Positions 60,933-64,000 of a DNA stretch of 64,000 bases are shown here, in pieces. The notes under the pieces were generated by a model that saw only the letters and a list, made by a program, of their open reading frames with translations, was not told the DNA's origin and did not search any database. The first letter of the stretch is position 1, and each line of letters starts with the position of its first letter. Origin of the DNA: Tranzscheliella williamsii. Taxonomy: Eukaryota; Basidiomycota; Ustilaginomycetes; Ustilaginales; Ustilaginaceae. The DNA is taken from the NCBI GenBank assembly GCA_023212725.1, contig JALBYF010000036.1, forward strand, positions 1-64,000, given 5' to 3'. Both the position numbers and the translations under genes were made by a program.

Positions 60933-63900
60933 ATGTCCGGCTTTGACCAGGCTTCGAATGGAGCCTTCTTTGGCTTCAACAATCTAACCCCGCAGCAACT
61001 CAACATGCTTCGCCAGCAGAGCCAGCTGCAGCAACAGACCGGACAGATGTCTCAGCCGCAACAAGCCAATCCACAAGCACAATTGCAGCAGCGCAACCCT
61101 GTCATGCCACAGCTTGGCATGCCAGGAGCCTTCAATCAGCAGCAGCTTCAAGCTCATATGACTCAACAGCAGCAGCAGCAGCAGCAGTCGTCGCAGTCCG
61201 CTGCCGGAATGATGCAAAATCAGAATCCTATGGCTCAAATGATGCGTCCACATACAATGATGCAGCCTTCGCAGGGCCAACCTCAGATGCAGCAGTCGCA
61301 GACGCCCCATCAGCAACCGCTTCAGGCTCAGATGGGTCTCCAGCAGGTCCCTCCACCACCGCAGTCACACATGCCGCAGCAACAGCAGCAACCTGTCGGT
61401 GGTATGCATCAGCAAATGGGTGCTCCTGGCACCCCAACCTTTGCCCAGCTATCCCATGCCATCGAGCAAGCCAAAAAGGGAAATCTGACGCAAGAACAGA
61501 TGATACAGGTACGTTCGTTCAATGCTTGCGCACACACTTCCGCCCGGCAATGCCACCATACTCGCTATGATCTGGCGCATGATTTGCATTGCGTCATGGA
61601 AACTCACCCTCTGATCTCCGTCCTCTTCACAACAGCTTCGACAGCTCATCACTCGGCAACAAGCGATGCAAGCTCAGCAGCAGGCGCAGGGTGCTCAAGC
61701 TCAGAGTCCAGCTGTACGACCTATGCAGCTTGGTCAGACAGGAGGCAATCTACCTGTTCAGAACGCCCAGGGTTTCCCCAATTCAATCCAACGCGCGCCC
61801 CAGATGCAAGCGCAAGCTCAGATGATGGCCGGCTTGCATCAGGTACGGCCGGGCGGAGGACAATCCACCCCAACCATGGGAGCTCAAGGATTCTTCCAGC
61901 CTCCACAGCAGCCGCAACAGCCGCAACAACAACAACCACAACAACAACAACAACAACAACACCAACAATCACAACAGCAACAGCAGCAGCAGCAGCATCA
62001 GCAGCAGCAACAGCAACAACAGCAGCAACAACAGCAGCAACAGCAGCAACAAACCTCACAACCGCCACCTCAACATGCGCAGCAACCGCAGCAACAACAG
62101 TCGCAGCAGGCTTTGCAAGCTCAACAAGCTCAGCAGAACAATGCCCATATGCCCATGTCCGTGCCCGGCCAACAGGGCCCAATGAATGCACATATACAGC
62201 GAGCACAAACTCCGCAGCAAACGCAGGGCATGCAGTTGAGTCCCCAGCAGCCTCAGCCGATGCCAGGCCAGACTGGCCCGCAAAGGCCACCCGCGAATCC
62301 AACCGAACAGGGTACTGATATGCGAAATCAGCAAAACCCTCTGAATTTTCTACGGTTGCTGCATCAGCGGGTCACCGACATCGAGAGCAAGCTCGCCTCT
62401 GATCTCAGTAACGAAGAGAGGCAGGTTGTGCAGCAACAACACTCCGAGGCAAAACGCCTGCAATCCGCTCTTCTGCAGCGCTTAAATGTTCAAAATGCCC
62501 AGCAGTTTGCCATGCTTATGCAACAGGGTCAGCATGCCCAAGGCACTCCTACAGGCCAGCAGCAATCTAACGCCCAAGCAATGCAGCAAAACGCGCAGCC
62601 AACACACCAACCCCAACAACTCCCGCAAAATGGCGTCATGAACGGCGGTATGATGACCCCCAGCGGAGCCCAAGCCTCACCAGCTATTCGCCCGCCCAAT
62701 CGGACAGGTTCTGCTCGCCCACCTCAGGGGCAATTTGGGAGTCCTATGTTGGGTCAGTCTGGTCTGCAGACGCCAAACCCGCAGCAGCCCGTTCCGCCAC
62801 AGCAATCTCCCCAGGTTCGCCCCTCGCCGCAGCTGGGCGCCATGAATCTCGGGGGTCAAACTGGCGGCATGACAAGCATTCAGGGTGTACCTTCTTTGAG
62901 ACCTGAGCAGTTCATGAAGGCCCTTGTTGATCTGATGAAGAAGCGAGGCACACCGATCACTTCGTTACCCAAGGTTGGTGGTCGTGAGCTCGACCTGTAT
63001 CGCTTCTACCAGATTGTTCAAGCGCACGGTGGTAGCGAAGCTGCTCACCAAAAGGGTGCATGGCCCGCCATTGCCATGTCTCTTGAGCTTGCCCCGCTCG
63101 GCTCTCCACAGACCCAGGCGCTTGGTCAGGCTTTAGCCACTGAATACCGCAACTATCTGGCTCCTTTCGAGGAGACCTGGCAGAGGGCGATGCATCACCA
63201 ATACCAAATGTCGATGGCCGGAGCCGGCTTATCTCAAGATCAGAGCTCTATTCAGAATGCTGCCCAGCAAAATCCATTTCGTCCTCCTTCGACTCCGCAC
63301 ATGCAGGCCCTTCAGCAGTCGCAGTCTCAGCAGATCGGCCAGATACAACCTTCACAGATGAACATGTTGCCCCCCCATCAACCGAATCAAGGTCTGCAAC
63401 AACAGCAGGGCCTTCCGCAACCTCAGGCACAGCAAGCGCCGAGGCCGCCGCAGCCGTCGCTCGCTGGATTCAATCCTCCTCCCGCCCCCACTCTGGCACC
63501 GGAGCATCTTGCAAAGCTCGGCATGACACAGGAGCAATTCAGCAAGGCCTTCCTCAGCAACCAGCTCAACATGTTCCGGCACCAGCAGCTTCAGCAGCTA
63601 CAACGGCAGATGAACCAAGGTTTCCAGCAAAACCAAGCTGGGATGGGCAACGCTCAGATGGCGCCGCAAAACGGCTCGCAGTCCCAGGCTCCGCAAGTGC
63701 AGCCAATGCAGACCCAGCAAGGCAATATGCAACAGCCGGGCCAAGTCCAGCAAGGCCCGCAAAACCATTCGCAACAACCGCAACAACCGCAACCCGCAAT
63801 GAATTGGCAGAACCAAGCACGGCCAATGCCCCCACAGCCGCAACAGCAACAGATGCCGTTCGGACCGGGGTCGGTTTCTCAGCAGTCACCCAATCTGCAC

Positions 63901-64000
63901 GGTGCGCAGCAGAAACAAGGATATGGACAGGCTCCAGGTCCTGCTTTGTCACTTCAGCAACAGCAGCAGCAACGGCAGCAACAGCAGCAGCAGCAGCAAA
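60933..64000 (+). CDS. SWI1: SWI/SNF subunit with ARID domain, Swi1/ARID1-like (3' truncated by window)
   Basis: Partial: exon 1 60933-61508, intron 61509-61635 (GTACGT to AACAG), exon 2 from 61636 past the window end; at least 980 aa. It is the ARID DNA-binding subunit of the SWI/SNF chromatin-remodelling complex. The N-terminus (MSGFDQASNGAFFGF) is followed by very Gln-rich sequence with MLRQQSQLQQQ and a long polyglutamine tract at 61906-62052. The ARID domain lies at about residues 614-712: EQFMKALVDLMKKRGTPI, LPKVGGRELDLYRFYQIVQAHGG and WPAIAMSLEL. More Gln-rich sequence follows. Without the splice, exon 1 runs into a Thr/Ala-rich false frame closing at 62318. The intron is supported by the correct frame of exon 2, which stays open to the edge. 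Paralogue choice (Swi1 versus another ARID protein) rests on the Gln-rich context. Confidence 0.86.
61906..62052 (+). repeat. CAG/CAA polyglutamine-coding repeat
   Basis: An in-frame mixture of CAG and CAA codons interrupted by a few Pro and His codons, within the SWI1-like gene. A second Gln run begins near 63955 and continues to the window end. Mixed codons make simple slippage less likely than for pure CAG. Confidence 0.9.

Noticed and set aside
61721..62302. 193-codon Ala/Val-rich frame antisense to the polyglutamine region
   Set aside because: CAG/CAA repeats read backwards give Leu, Val or Ala runs; this is a shadow.
60933..62318. Unspliced 461-aa reading of the ARID gene
   Set aside because: It runs through a clear intron into a Thr/Ala-rich wrong frame; the spliced frame carries the Gln-rich and ARID sequence.

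Overview
This window is nuclear DNA from a fungus, most likely a basidiomycete of the smut lineage (Ustilaginomycotina). The evidence is GT-AG introns with CTGAC/CTAAC-type branch sites, many long single-exon genes, and fungal-only families: homoaconitase LYS4, Zn2Cys6 transcription factors, Svf1, an Adp1-like ABC transporter and a Mug190-like SMP/C2 protein. The species assignment is an inference. I see no mobile element, CRISPR array, rRNA or convincing tRNA. I annotate 24 protein-coding genes, 10 of which have introns I placed by splice consensus plus reading-frame continuity; 1 gene runs off the right edge.

Left part (1-20 kb): LYS4 (lysine synthesis) converges on SVF1 (stress survival). 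Next comes a two-exon gene for a small secreted six-cysteine protein that I do not recognise, a candidate effector. TFIIB (SUA7) and the nucleoporin NUP107 share a divergent promoter. A Ure2-type glutathione transferase and a MAPEG protein lie side by side on the minus strand. They are followed by PYM (exon-junction-complex disassembly), an F-box-like protein, and ribulose-phosphate 3-epimerase with an odd substrate loop.

Middle (20-42 kb): a large ER-plasma-membrane-tether-like protein (TM, SMP, C2), a small acidic protein, COX4, and then an intron-dense pair. This pair is a ten-exon acyl-CoA synthetase and a twelve-exon Zn2Cys6 regulator whose zinc cluster is split by exons of 18 and 10 nt. 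A second, intronless Zn2Cys6 regulator follows.

Right part (42-64 kb): a kelch-propeller membrane protein, a TKL-type kinase with a C-terminal C1 domain, nucleolar EBP2, a small hydrophilic TATA-driven protein with an in-frame intron, an Adp1-like ABCG transporter, a short two-exon gene, and the start of a glutamine-rich ARID protein (SWI1/ARID1 subunit of SWI/SNF).

Most genes are housekeeping and do not form one pathway. The parts most worth a second look are the secreted six-cysteine protein, the micro-exon zinc cluster, the intron-dense block at 28.4-36.3 kb, and an apparent surge of C/G-ending codons at the 3' ends of convergent gene pairs.
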